64,000 nucleotides of DNA from NCBI RefSeq assembly GCF_963678635.1, contig NC_087063.1:83561574-83625573 (forward strand). The letters run 5' to 3'. Made by a program: the position numbers and the translations under genes. Shown here in pieces: positions 1-9,700 of the stretch (within the stretch, counting starts at the first letter, position 1; each line of letters starts with the position of its first letter). The notes under the pieces were generated by a model. The model had not been told where the DNA came from, did not search any database, and saw nothing but the letters and a program-made list of their open reading frames with translations. The DNA comes from Symsagittifera roscoffensis (Eukaryota; Xenacoelomorpha; Acoela; Convolutidae).

Positions 1-2
1 TA

Positions 3-671
3 AAGGGACTGCTAGACACGGGAGCAGTGGTTAGTGTCATGCCAGTCAAAACTTGGACCAACATGGGTTTCGAAAGGTCGGATCTCATACCGACAAACAT
101 CAGGTTGGCAGCTGCCAATCAGGGAGCGATCTATGTCGCCGGACGGACCCCGATCATCTCACTGCAGCTCGGAGGAAGACATCTTTGGATGAGCTTCCTA
201 GTAGTAGAGAATTTGGACGAATCCGACCAGTTCATCTTAGGAAGGGATTTCGTTCGCAACTTTGACGTCACGATCGATCTCAATGACGGATTGATTAGGA
301 TCAAGGATCCTGAGAGAAAGTATGAAAAAAGACCCCTTAATAAGATCTTAATTAATCAGGCCAAGGTGCCGATTTTTCTGGATCGAAAAGTTAGATTAAA
401 ACCAAACCAAGCCGTAGTGGCGACGTTTAGGATGAGGAACTTGAATGAACTCAGCAATGACAGACAGGTGTGTCTGGTATCAAATCCAAACAGTAAAAGC
501 TCGGCTATTTTAGGAAGAAGCTTCTCACTCACTCAGAGCGGACTGTGTGTGAGTGTGTTATTGAACACAGACAGAAGCAACAACAGTGACAATACAGAGG
601 GGAAAGAAACTTGGCTACGCTTTGCCTCTGAACACAGACTTTCAGAGTTTGGAGAACTTGAAAAAGTTTGA
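3..671 (+). CDS. pol: Retroelement aspartic protease and start of the PR-RT linker, 5'-partial
   Basis: The reading frame is open from the first bases of the window, so this is the interior of a longer pol frame. The protease active site LLDTGA is at bases 9-26 and is followed by a hydrophobic flap and strand region. ILGRDFVRNFD at about 237-269 matches the second conserved block of retropepsins, so the fold is essentially complete apart from its N-terminus. The enzyme would process Gag-Pol. The frame ends at 671, but the downstream pol frame is already open from about 586 in the next register. The natural linker must therefore switch frame between about 580 and 670. I read this as a frameshift mutation, because no Ty3 relative is known to me with a programmed shift between protease and RT. 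Confidence 0.8.
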   Translation, partial: KGLLDTGAVVSVMPVKTWTNMGFERSDLIPTNIRLAAANQGAIYVAGRTPIISLQLGGRHLWMSFLVVENLDESDQFILGRDFVRNFDVTIDLNDGLIRIKDPERKYEKRPLNKILINQAKVPIFLDRKVRLKPNQAVVATFRMRNLNELSNDRQVCLVSNPNSKSSAILGRSFSLTQSGLCVSVLLNTDRSNNSDNTEGKETWLRFASEHRLSEFGELEKV

Positions 672-1854
672 TGTTACTAAATGTCCATTACATGCGAACC
701 AAGAATGTATAATGAAAAGAGTGAATGAATTGAAATCTTCTAGGAAATTGTTTTCAATGAAGTCGGAAACAGACGATGGGCTGTCTAGTTGTTCCAACTT
801 CCCTGAGAGACCGACGGAGGCAGAGTTAGCAGCGAACAAGCCTGTCCTACCTGAGATAGAACATCTGAAGGGTAAAATATCAGACAAGGAGCTAGATTCG
901 CTCAGAGCGGTGCTAAATCGGAACGCAGACGTTTTTTCGAAACATAAGGCTGACATAGGTTGTTGCAATTTTGTAGAGCACGAGATTGAGATAGAAGAGG
1001 GCTCGGTACCTCATAGGGAAGGGGCGAGAAGAATGGCCCCAAACAAGTCAGAAGCGTGTAGGAAGGAAATCGAGATGTTAATGGAGTACGACATGATCGA
1101 GCCGTCGAAGTCTCCATGGGCTTGTGGTGTGGTCATGGCGAAAAAGAAAGGGGGACAACTCAGATTTTGTTGTGATTTCCGTTATCTGAACGCAGTGACT
1201 ATAAAGGACGCATACCCGATTCCCCGCATCGATGAGAGCCTATCCAAGCTGGGAGACGCGAAGTTCTTCACGACGTTGGATTTGGGCTTTGCATTCTGGC
1301 AAGTGCCACTCAGAAAGCAAGATCGAGAGAAAACAGGCTTCTCGTGTGAGCTGGGACTGTTCCAGTGGAAGAGGATGCCATTCGGATTGTGCAACGCGAC
1401 GGCCACATTCCAGCGACTGATGGCCCAGGCACTCACGAGCGTCACCAAGAAATACGGGAATCTCATTATGTGTTATGTCGATGATGTCGTGATTGCAACA
1501 CCAACCTTGGAAGACCACATAGAGAGGTTGGAGGAGGTGTTTTCTTGCATGAAGCAGGCGGGTCTGAAATGTAAACCCTCTAAGTGTGAAATCCTCAGGG
1601 ATTTCATAAAGTATCTGGGCCGCCTGGTTGACAAACATGGAGTGAGACCAGATCCCGAAGCGGTTGAAGCGGTGCTGACCTGGAAGGCACCTAAAACAGA
1701 TACACAGCTGATGAGTTTTCTGGGATTCGCAAATTATTATCGAGAGTTCATCAAGGGGTATGCTGACAAGATATACCCCATGCAGAGGTTGATGAGAAAC
1801 AAGGGCAAACGAGATCGAAGAAGACGGCGCGAACCCTGGCAGACACTAAGTTAG
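586..1854 (+). pseudogene. pol: Reverse transcriptase of Ty3/gypsy type, C-terminus replaced
   Basis: The RT blocks are clear: an FCCDFRYLNAVT block at about 1160, FTTLDLGFAFWQVPL at about 1267-1311, MPFGLCNATATFQ at about 1375, the catalytic YVDD at 1474-1485, and the FLGFANYYREFI thumb-region block at about 1720. Canonical gypsy RTs read SGYWQVP where this copy has FAFWQVP. From base 1809 the sequence stops being RT and becomes a copy of bases 12615-12959. This puts the frame out of register, and it terminates at 1854 after a short arginine-rich nonsense tail. The connection domain and the first part of RNase H are therefore missing. The palm motifs are intact, but the gene is broken. Confidence 0.85.
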
Positions 1855-2154
1855 AAATGGAAATCCTCAGTCAATGTGGATCTGGAGGACTTGAAGATTA
1901 TAGACCCTCGCGAATCAACATGGCCAAGTTGAAACTGGAAGGACAACTCGACGTGGTCGAGTACAGTCGAATAACTGTGCCGGAATCGGTCCACATGGGA
2001 GATCCGGCAGGGGGTTATGTGGAGATGTTGAAAGCGAGGAACTCCGCGAGAGGGCACCCTTATGGCTTGGAGCGAGAAGCGAGTCATGCAGGAATATCTG
2101 AAAGAGCTCACGGAGAATTCGAACTTGAATCGAAAAGAATACGGAACGGTAATG
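1809..2154 (+). repeat. Chimeric 346-base segment copied from the giant frame into pol
   Basis: Bases 1809-2154 match 12615-12959 almost perfectly. The only difference I see is near 2056-2062, where the pol copy reads CCTTATG and the donor reads TTGATG, one base longer in pol. The left junction shares only AC with the donor and the right junction ends at AATG. On the left the flank is the end of RT, on the right it is the middle of RNase H. So the segment replaces about 270 bases of pol rather than simply being inserted (the size is estimated from family domain lengths). Its native frame is the giant frame, which is out of register with RT. The one-base indel brings its second half back into the RNase H register. 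The likely origin is template switching during reverse transcription. A misassembly is the alternative. Confidence 0.9.
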
Positions 2155-2748
2155 AAGTACGGCGCGCCAAAAGCGGAGATGTTTGCGGTGATCACTTTCG
2201 TGGAAAAATACAGGGCCTACTTGGGGAGTGCTCCCTTCAAGTTACGTGTGGATAATCGAGCCCTCGCCTGGCTGAAAACCTATTCGATGGACCAAAGCTA
2301 CATTGGTCGTTGGATCGTGCGCCTGGATGGATACCACATGATCATAGAGCACCGTACTCGTGACAAGCACCAGAACGCAGATAGCCTCAGTAAAAAGACA
2401 GAATTTTATGAGCGCCTCGAGGAGAAACAGGCTAACCAATCAGAGATCAAAGACGGGTTTTCCTTTCTGGACAAGGAAACCTACGACGAGCTGCCACTTA
2501 CTAGGTGGTTAGACAAGTCAGGGCATCCGATACCTGGACACCCTGACCTTCCAGTGGAGACGGCCGCGGAGATAAAGCTTTTAGCCAGAGGCGAGCCCGT
2601 TCTGTTGGATCTGCTAGTCCAATCCAACTTGGTACAGCAAGAACTAACCAGGCTGGGTATAAACAGCATGGCTCTATTGAACAAGACGGTGAACGTGGCG
2701 CCGGATGTCATGAGAAACTCCGTGACTTGCTGGACAGGAATTGGATAG
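2155..2748 (+). pseudogene. pol: RNase H remnant and start of the RNase H-integrase linker
   Basis: Directly after the chimeric segment the protein resumes as the second half of a gypsy RNase H. The active-site Glu lies in APKAEMFAV (about 2160-2190), an Asp in LRVDNRALAWL (about 2245) and the last Asp in QNADSLSKK (about 2370-2398). The first catalytic Asp would lie in the replaced part and is absent, so this RNase H should be inactive. After it comes a linker (WLDKSGHPIPGHPDL and onward) without a recognisable domain. The frame ends at 2748, and integrase continues in another register from about 2741, a further frame change. Confidence 0.75.
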
Positions 2749-4822
2749 GCATGATCGTGAATGGATGGAGACCATGCAGCGGTTGACTGTCACCGAGAGA
2801 ACAGAGAAGAGGCCAGTGTCCATTCGCAGCCGAGGCGTTGAACGGGATTGCAGGTCGATTGTCAACCAGCTGGTGAGCTCGATGCCGAAGGAGGTCTTGT
2901 TGAGAACTTCGTTCACTGAATATGGAACACTGAATCAGAACCAAACTACTGAGGAAGTCAGGATCAGGTCGAAATCTAGCTTCACGAGGAGAGTGCATTT
3001 CACGGATGCAAAAGAAGAATACGAGCCGAGCCCAGATTGTTCGTCCGTGGACGAGACAATGTACGGGGAGTCTGATACCTTCGAGCCAGTCAAAGACGAC
3101 TCGTCTGAGGAGTCAGACACCTTTAAGCCCGTGCAGGACGACTTGTCCGGGAAGAGGTTGACGAGACCACCTAGGGGCAGAATTTTGTCCGGGGAGTCGG
3201 GTTTGAAGCGACAGATGGACAGAGTTTTGTCCGGGGAGTCGAGAAACATCTCAGACAACTTGGAATATGATGTTGGGAAATCAGTCGACTCAAGTGTTGA
3301 CTCGAGGCCCCAGTCCTGGGACAACACGTCTGAAACAACTTCCAATTCCGATATGTCAGAGATCGCAATCCACTCCTTATTGGTAGACTGGAAGCAGCGT
3401 GGGCTGGACCGAGAAACACATCAGGATCCAGACAGGGACAGATACACCTCAGATGAAGAGGGCACTGTGGTAGATAATGCCGCAGACGAGCTCGAGCTGA
3501 TAGCAGTTTCGAAACGCCCAACCAGATTGCTGCCACATGGTACGGTCGTGCGTACCAATCTGGAACCATCTATGCAGGAAGCGACGCCTTTGAAAAAGAT
3601 ATGGTGTGTCAAGTTGATGGACGATGCTCATGCTCCGGAAATAATGAGTGGGCAAATGAACGTGGTGAAGACGTATTTGAAAGCCAGGTACAGGCTGTCG
3701 GATCTCCTAAGGGCTCAACGAAATGACAGAATGACGAGCAGTCTGAAGAGATGGATCGAGAATGGAGCACCAGACAAGGGAGATTTGGAAGAAGACAGCT
3801 ACAAAATCCTGAAGCAATTCTACCTGAAGCGAAACGACTTGTTGTACCTGAACAAGGACGGAATCGTAGCCTGCAAACGAAAAGAGGAGGACACGGTCCT
3901 CTATAAATACAATTCAATAGTGTTACCACAGTTGTACCAGACCGAATTGCTCTTTCGCTCACATGATCAGATGGGCCATCAAGGCGTGGACAAAGTGTAT
4001 AACAGGATACAGAAACGATTCGAATGGCCAGGATTGAAGAAGGCTTGTGAGAAGTGGATCGCAGCATGCCTGTCATGTCAGCAGGCGAAGGATCCCAGGA
4101 AGCTAAGGTTCCCCCTACAGTCAATAGAGTCGTCAGGTTTCAACGAAGTGGTGCAAATTGATCATCAGAAAATCTGTATGACAGCAACGGGCTATAATCA
4201 GGTGCTGGTAATGATCGACCATTTTACGAAGTATGCGGAGGCAGCACCCTGCATGACAGCATCGGCGGAAGAAACATGCGATCATTTGATAAATGTGTGG
4301 ATAGCGAGGCATGGCTGCCCAATCACGTTCCAATCGGACAATGGCAAAGCATTCGTGGGCGATCTCACGAAGGAGTTGATGAAAAGGTCGCAGGTAGCGC
4401 AGGCCCACTCGACCACTTATCGCCCGCAAACGAATGGCCTTGTCGAGAGGCAAAATCGCACACTGGTATCCATGATGAGAGTCTATTGCTCGCGTTACAT
4501 GGATGACTGGGACAAGCACCTGCCGCAAGTGATGGGTGCTTACAACAGCACGGAGCATTCCACCACGGGAATAAGTCCGCACATGATGTTAACGGGTCAT
4601 GAAAAAGCGCTCCCGTTGACGTTTTTCTACCCTGAATATGAGGGGAAGAAGACAGCACCGCAAACGTACGTGCGGGATGTTATTAGAAGACGCAACAGGC
4701 GCAAATTAGACAAAAAAGGAGGTTTGACAAAAGGACAGCTGATGCGAAAGCCTACTCAGTTGGCGACTACGTCTGGGTGTTCCAGGAAGTGGTTCCACCA
4801 AAAGGAACCAAGAAATTATTAA
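2741..4822 (+). pseudogene. pol: Long acidic linker plus integrase (HHCC zinc domain and DD35E core)
   Basis: The first 370 or so residues are a Ser/Asp/Glu-rich linker with an internal repeat (ESDTFEPVKDD then ESDTFKPVQDD) and two LSGES copies. This is far longer than the usual RNase H-integrase spacer. The zinc-binding domain follows: HDQMGHQG (about 3961), then CLSCQQAK (about 4069). The catalytic triad is visible: Asp in QIDH at 4160, Asp in QSDNG at 4337 and Glu in LVERQN at 4445, with 35 residues between the second Asp and the Glu. The protein inserts element cDNA into host chromosomes. There is no ATG at its start (the first codon listed is TTG, in the overlap). The frame changes again near 4711-4718 at a run of A, so the natural C-terminal domain is read in the next frame. 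Confidence 0.85.
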
Positions 4823-5676
4823 AGAAATGGCGTGGTCCATTTCAGATAACAGAGGTGCACCAAGGAGGTCGTTTTTATCGATTGAGCACTGGAAGAGCAG
4901 CTCATTACGAGAATATCAAACCACACAATGCCTCGTCAGAGGATTGGTGCATCCCAGCGGACATGCAAGAGGGAGACTATTTGATAGTGGATCCTGCTTG
5001 TGAAGTGAATGAAAGGGGTACTCGCGACAAGAACGACGGGAATGAGGTGGTGGACGATTGCGATCTACCACTGGATCTCGAGTTGACCGAGCGAGTAGAG
5101 GTGGACGATGAAACTCTACCTTATGCCGAAGAAGACTGGGACTGCCCGGAACAAGCCGAAATTGACAAAGGAATACAGCCTGACTTTCCTCTCACTATGG
5201 AAACACGCCAAAGCAAGAGAGGAAAAAACCAGAAGAAATACAATCCGTACGGCGAGGACTTCGTTGTAGACAGGATAGTAGTGAATGATGCCATAGACTC
5301 GCTGGTGGGACTGGACGAAGTGGCGATGCTAGAAGAAATCGACCTTGTGAACGATATGGATCAAGATTGGATCGACGATCGATCAGAACCAGAAGTGGAG
5401 TTCGAACCAGAAGCGGAACAGACTCATGAGCAAGAACTAACAAACTTACGCGTGCTTGAATGGCTCCATGATCTGCCGACAGATCCAAAAGAGACGATCC
5501 TGACGATTCAGGACGTCGATAGAGACGGCGTCAAATACATCAGTCATGACAATACCGAGTCCAACTGGGTCGCCCCAGATGGTCCTCTACGTGTTCCACA
5601 ATCCAACCTCAATCTCCTAGACTATGGGCGATCGACGGGGACGTCGATGGATATTTTTGTCCGGGGAGTGGGGTAG
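4723..5676 (+). pseudogene. pol: Integrase C-terminal GPY/F-like domain and acidic Pol tail
   Basis: After the A-run frame change the frame reads a typical integrase C-terminal module. VGDYVWVFQ at about 4756-4782 is followed by KKWRGPFQITEVH and then GRAAHYENIKPH at about 4893-4928, which matches the GPY/F module of Ty3/gypsy integrases. About 250 residues follow, rich in Asp and Glu and ending at a TAG at 5674-5676. I do not recognise a chromodomain in this tail. Its last codons overlap an open frame one register back that leads into the macro-like domain. The end also contains the motif TTTTGTCCGGGGAGT, seen twice in the linker of the same gene. Confidence 0.7.
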
Positions 5677-6275
5677 GACTCACCCACACCGAAAATCTCA
5701 TAATAAAAAAATTGAAATCGGCAAGAGAAACCGGAGAACTGGAAACGGAAGGCGAAAATGCTAAAAAACCACCATTCGGACGAATTTTTGAATCTTATTT
5801 TGACTTACCAAACCATTATTCAAGCAACATCGTTATAACGGACAGCGATTTCATACTTACGGAACGTACATGTGCCATAGCGATAACGGCGGATGTAAGC
5901 TTCAAAACAGCACTAGCAGCTGACTTTAAAAGAGAGTACAAGAATGTCGAGTTTTTGTGGAAACAGAGGCCTGGTGTAGGAGGAATGATAGCGTTGTCCC
6001 CTGTCGCATCACAGATACCAGGGAAATATTTGTGTTTTTTGGCTACGAAAGCTACTGATAGGCAACACGTGAATCCGGAGAGCTTGGTGTTGGCCTTGAC
6101 TCGACTTAGGGATTTCCTGGTTGAGAGAGGTGTGACCTCTCTCTCGTTACCAGTTTATGATCCCAATAGAGGGAAGCTACACCCGAGAGAGTTGTACGCT
6201 CTTGTGCATGTGATATTTTCAGAAACTGACATAGAAGTTTACTTACATAAAAAATACTATCTGAGTATATGCTAG
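5550..6275 (+). CDS. Macro-domain-like protein (ADP-ribose-binding fold), no ATG before the domain
   Basis: The frame is open from 5550, just after a stop at 5547-5549, to the TAG at 6273-6275. It overlaps the end of pol by 127 bases in the -1 register. The first Met codon lies inside the domain, so expression needs a fusion to pol, a frameshift, splicing or a non-ATG start. From about residue 30 of the part that starts at 5712, the order of hydrophobic strands and the phrases AADFKREYKNVEFL, GVGGMIAL, YLCFLATKA and RGVTSLSLPVYD follow the TARG1/OARD1-type macro fold, which binds or removes ADP-ribose. Where that family has a GCGxD loop this protein has DPNRGKL, so a catalytic Asp may be absent and binding alone is more likely. 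Assignment is by eye from family pattern. A profile search would settle it. Confidence 0.6.
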   Translation, partial: QYRVQLGRPRWSSTCSTIQPQSPRLWAIDGDVDGYFCPGSGVGLTHTENLIIKKLKSARETGELETEGENAKKPPFGRIFESYFDLPNHYSSNIVITDSDFILTERTCAIAITADVSFKTALAADFKREYKNVEFLWKQRPGVGGMIALSPVASQIPGKYLCFLATKATDRQHVNPESLVLALTRLRDFLVERGVTSLSLPVYDPNRGKLHPRELYALVHVIFSETDIEVYLHKKYYLSIC

Positions 6276-6722
6276 GAAATGCATTCAACGGTAAGTGATT
6301 TTTATTAAGTCAACTTGACAGAGATCAGGATTAAGCTTAGATTAGTATTAAGTTTTATGTTTTTAAGTGATAGTGTAGGTATGTGACGTTTATGTGTTAT
6401 GTTATTATTATGATATGTTTTATGTTTTATGTCATAAAGGACCTGGAGTACTCCAGGTCATCGAGGTGACAGCACTCATTTGTGCTACCCTGAGGCAGAT
6501 ACAGGTGGACGATCCACCCTGGTGCTAGAATTTTAAATCAGAATTGAAAAAGAGAATTCCAATGAAGAATTTTAAAGAGTTGATTGATGTTCAATCTGAA
6601 AAAGATAGTTTTAAGTCGCAAATTGTTTTTTAGATCTTGATTGATCGGAGATTGTTTATTGAATTCATTGAATCAAACGAAGAAATTACACGACACGACA
6701 AGAAGAATCAACACGATAAGAA
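6276..6722 (+). promoter_or_regulatory. Structured spacer with intron-like signals upstream of the giant frame
   Basis: This 447-base stretch has no long frame. A strong 5' splice-site match, CG then GTAAGT, is at 6290-6296, 15 bases after the macro stop. A T-rich run ending in TTTTTTAG is at 6625-6633, 89 bases before the giant ATG. Between them, 6440-6459 is a perfect 20-bp palindrome (GACCTGGAGTACTCCAGGTC), followed by a smaller inverted repeat GGTGGA/TCCACC at about 6506-6520. It could be an intron, a splice acceptor for a subgenomic giant-frame mRNA, or a structured leader. The signals are visible in the sequence; their use is inferred. Confidence 0.4.
6440..6459. repeat. Perfect 20-bp palindrome in the macro-giant spacer
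   Basis: The sequence GACCTGGAGTACTCCAGGTC equals its own reverse complement. With a minimal loop it would form a 20-base RNA hairpin, or a protein-dimer site as DNA. It is the strongest secondary-structure signal in the spacer. No hammerhead core (CUGANGA plus GAAA) surrounds it. Confidence 0.85.
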
Positions 6723-9700
6723 ATGGGTGACACGAACGAACTCATGGAATTTCTCTCAGCGAGTCTAGGAGCGACTCTAGACGAGATCTATCAGCGGCTG
6801 ATCGATTGTGATTTCACACGAGAAGACCCGGGGTTGGCGATGTTTGTGGTCGCACTCCTCAATGCACTAGGACGAGAGGGTCGAGGGAATCGCCCTACAG
6901 AAGTCGTGTTGATGTTGGCCTTCGGTGAGTCCGGGACCGCCGAGAGAGGCCGAAACCGATTGATGAGATGGAGGCGTGGAGAAATGTTTGGCCACGACCT
7001 GGCTCGTGAGCCAGGACTAGGTGAGCAAAGGGACCACCGGCTAGGTGAGATGCCCTTACCAGTCCAACCGGCGCAGCCACTCATCGGAGCAAAGAGACAA
7101 CGTGATGGGCCAGGCCCGTCACATTCGGTCGACTCTCCTACAGCCGCTCCTCCTTTGAAGAAAGTGAGGGTGAGTGAGATAGAGATCCAGACGTCGGAGA
7201 CGATCGAGACGCTGGAAAAGAAGGAGAAAGATCAGAGCGAGCTGTGTGCCAAACTCCAGGAGTATAGGGCAATAGCTCGAGAAAGGGACGAATGGAAGAA
7301 GAAATACGAAGATCTACAGGTGGCTTATAAGGAGGATGAAATAAAGCACCTGAAGGAGCTGTATATGGCGAAGGTGAGCCAAGTGTCACCGGAAGTCCTG
7401 GCGAGCATGAGATCCTCGGAGGGATCCAACGACACACGCCCCGGGACAACAGCTCAGGAGCTGTGTGTATCGAGAGGGACCGAGGTTTTGGATTTGCGTG
7501 CATCGAGAGAGCCCGAGGCTCCTCAGCAGACACGACTGTCTGCTTCTAGTCAAAGGTTCACGATACCAGACCCTTCTGACACTTACCTCGCCCCTCAATT
7601 CCAAGAATCGTTCAACCAAGTGGCCAGAGCGACAATGGAGGAGATCAACCGAACCACTGGACGGACATTGGGTAGGATCGTTCCTTCCCAGCGTCGTGAT
7701 CAGTCATCAAATAGCTCGGAGCGAGCACCCCACACGATAGCGTCCTCGAGGTCAGCGCCTGGTGGAGTCTTTCAGAAGTCTCGCGTAGTAGACATTAGGA
7801 AGAATCTGATGGCACGTCATCAGTTCACGCAAGTGCCAGCCGAGCATCCTCGAGCCTGCCTGAATGACATGAGCTGGAACCCCGCCACGAACGACCAGGT
7901 AATTCCCCCAGGGAGTCGCCATTTGATCATTGGAGACAGTTTGGTGAGAGATCTGAATGAGATCTTCGTCAATGGTCAGACTACCATTCTGTCCTTTGGA
8001 GGAGCCTCAGTGGCTCAGGTCATCAAAATGATGGAGTTCCAGAGCGAGGATCACCTGGATACATTAATAATAATGCTTGGGACCAATGACGTCTCGAGAG
8101 CCCCCGTGACTCCGGAGAGCAAGTGGGAGCCTCTATTGGTGTGTCTCTTGAACGAATTGAAAGAAAAGTACAGACCCAAGCTTGTGATCTTGTGCACGAT
8201 ACCACCAAATCCTTTGGTGGGCACCATAGTTGCAGATTTCATGAATGGCAACGTGACGCGGTGGAATGAAATGACCCGCAGTCTGGTGAGAAACAACCCT
8301 GGCGAGTTGCGACTCCTGGATCTCGAGAACATGCTGCGCATGATTGATCACATCGCGCTCACTAGAGATGGAGTACACTTCAATACCCAACGAGGGAGGC
8401 ATTGGATTAATGATGTGTTTCAGACGCAATTGAGGGAAGCGGAGCAAGAGTCGAGGGCGACCGGTCCTCTGGCTCGGACCAGTTCGACCGGAGGAAGTAG
8501 AATAAGGACAACCGTGCCCGAATCCCTCGTCAACCGTCTGGGGCCCTTGGCAACAGAGACGGTTGCAGCCGCAACCGTTGCTCCGAGCTCAAAAGTGAGA
8601 GACAGGCTAGGGACTGCTCCTCCTCCCAGGCCGCAATCGATTGGAAGCCGACTCGGGAGATCAGTGGAACAGAACAACAGGAATAACTCCCAGACCGCGT
8701 CTAGGAGGAACGATCCGCCTGCCACGACAAATCTTGCTTCGATAGCAGGACCGTCTACAAGTACCGTGCCAGCGGAGGGAATCGAATCAGGCAGCGGGCT
8801 TCTTTGGAATAGATCAGATCCTAGTCATTGGGGTCAGTATAAGACGGAGATGTCGGCGAAATTGAACATGAATACCTTGACGTGTCGGGAGGACGCAATG
8901 AGAATGACTGGCGGAGAAAGTCCCACAGTATCGCGACTTTATCGGATACCGGGCGTGGATTGGCTGTTAGCAGAGCAGGAGAAATTCAGCTCCTCGACCT
9001 CACTCCGACATGTGGATTTGAATGGATTGCCTCATGACAATACCTTTGGACCTTTGAACACCCGGTCGCTCACCGATGTTCGAGATAGGACCCGGGAAAG
9101 GACACCACCTGCTCGCAAGGGCAAGTTCCAGACAGAGAACAAGCCCAATAACAAGCATCACAAGATGTACAGGCAGTTCGCTAAACCACCCGGTCAGACG
9201 CCTGGCGAGTATTCGAGGGACTACCCCCGAACGACAACAGTGGTTGGAGACGATAAGAGATATGGGAAACTGAAGGCCCCAATAGGCGATGGCCTTTTTG
9301 CAGCTTATGATCCCTTGGACATGAAGGCGGCCAAGTATCTGATTGTGGCCGGCTCCGATTATCTCTATACTCCCCGTTCTCTCTTTTGGCCCGACGTGAT
9401 CTTTTTGACGGCACCTAAATTGGACTGGGGACAAGCAATCGGCATGATGATAAGTGTGCGAAGGGTGGTCAGTATGGAGCCGCAGGTAATAGTGGTTGCA
9501 GGCTCAAATGATCATCTGCAAAGCAGGGGCTTATTGTCACGTCTGACGGATGGGTCGATCCCGAGTAACGAGGTTATAGGGGAGGCGATAATGACACTGC
9601 TCTCGGCGATGGCTGAGGTAGAGGCAGCAGCAAGACAACGCTTCACCATGAATGTGGTGAAGGTGATCTTTGTATTGTCACCAGGGTACGCTGCATTACC

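Noticed and set aside
5550-5676. Programmed -1 frameshift from pol into the macro frame
   Set aside because: No X XXY YYZ heptamer in the correct register was found in the overlap. Kept only as an open question.
6436-6530. Self-cleaving ribozyme in the palindrome region
   Set aside because: Neither the hammerhead core nor any other ribozyme core I know is present. Only the palindrome and a short stem are supported.
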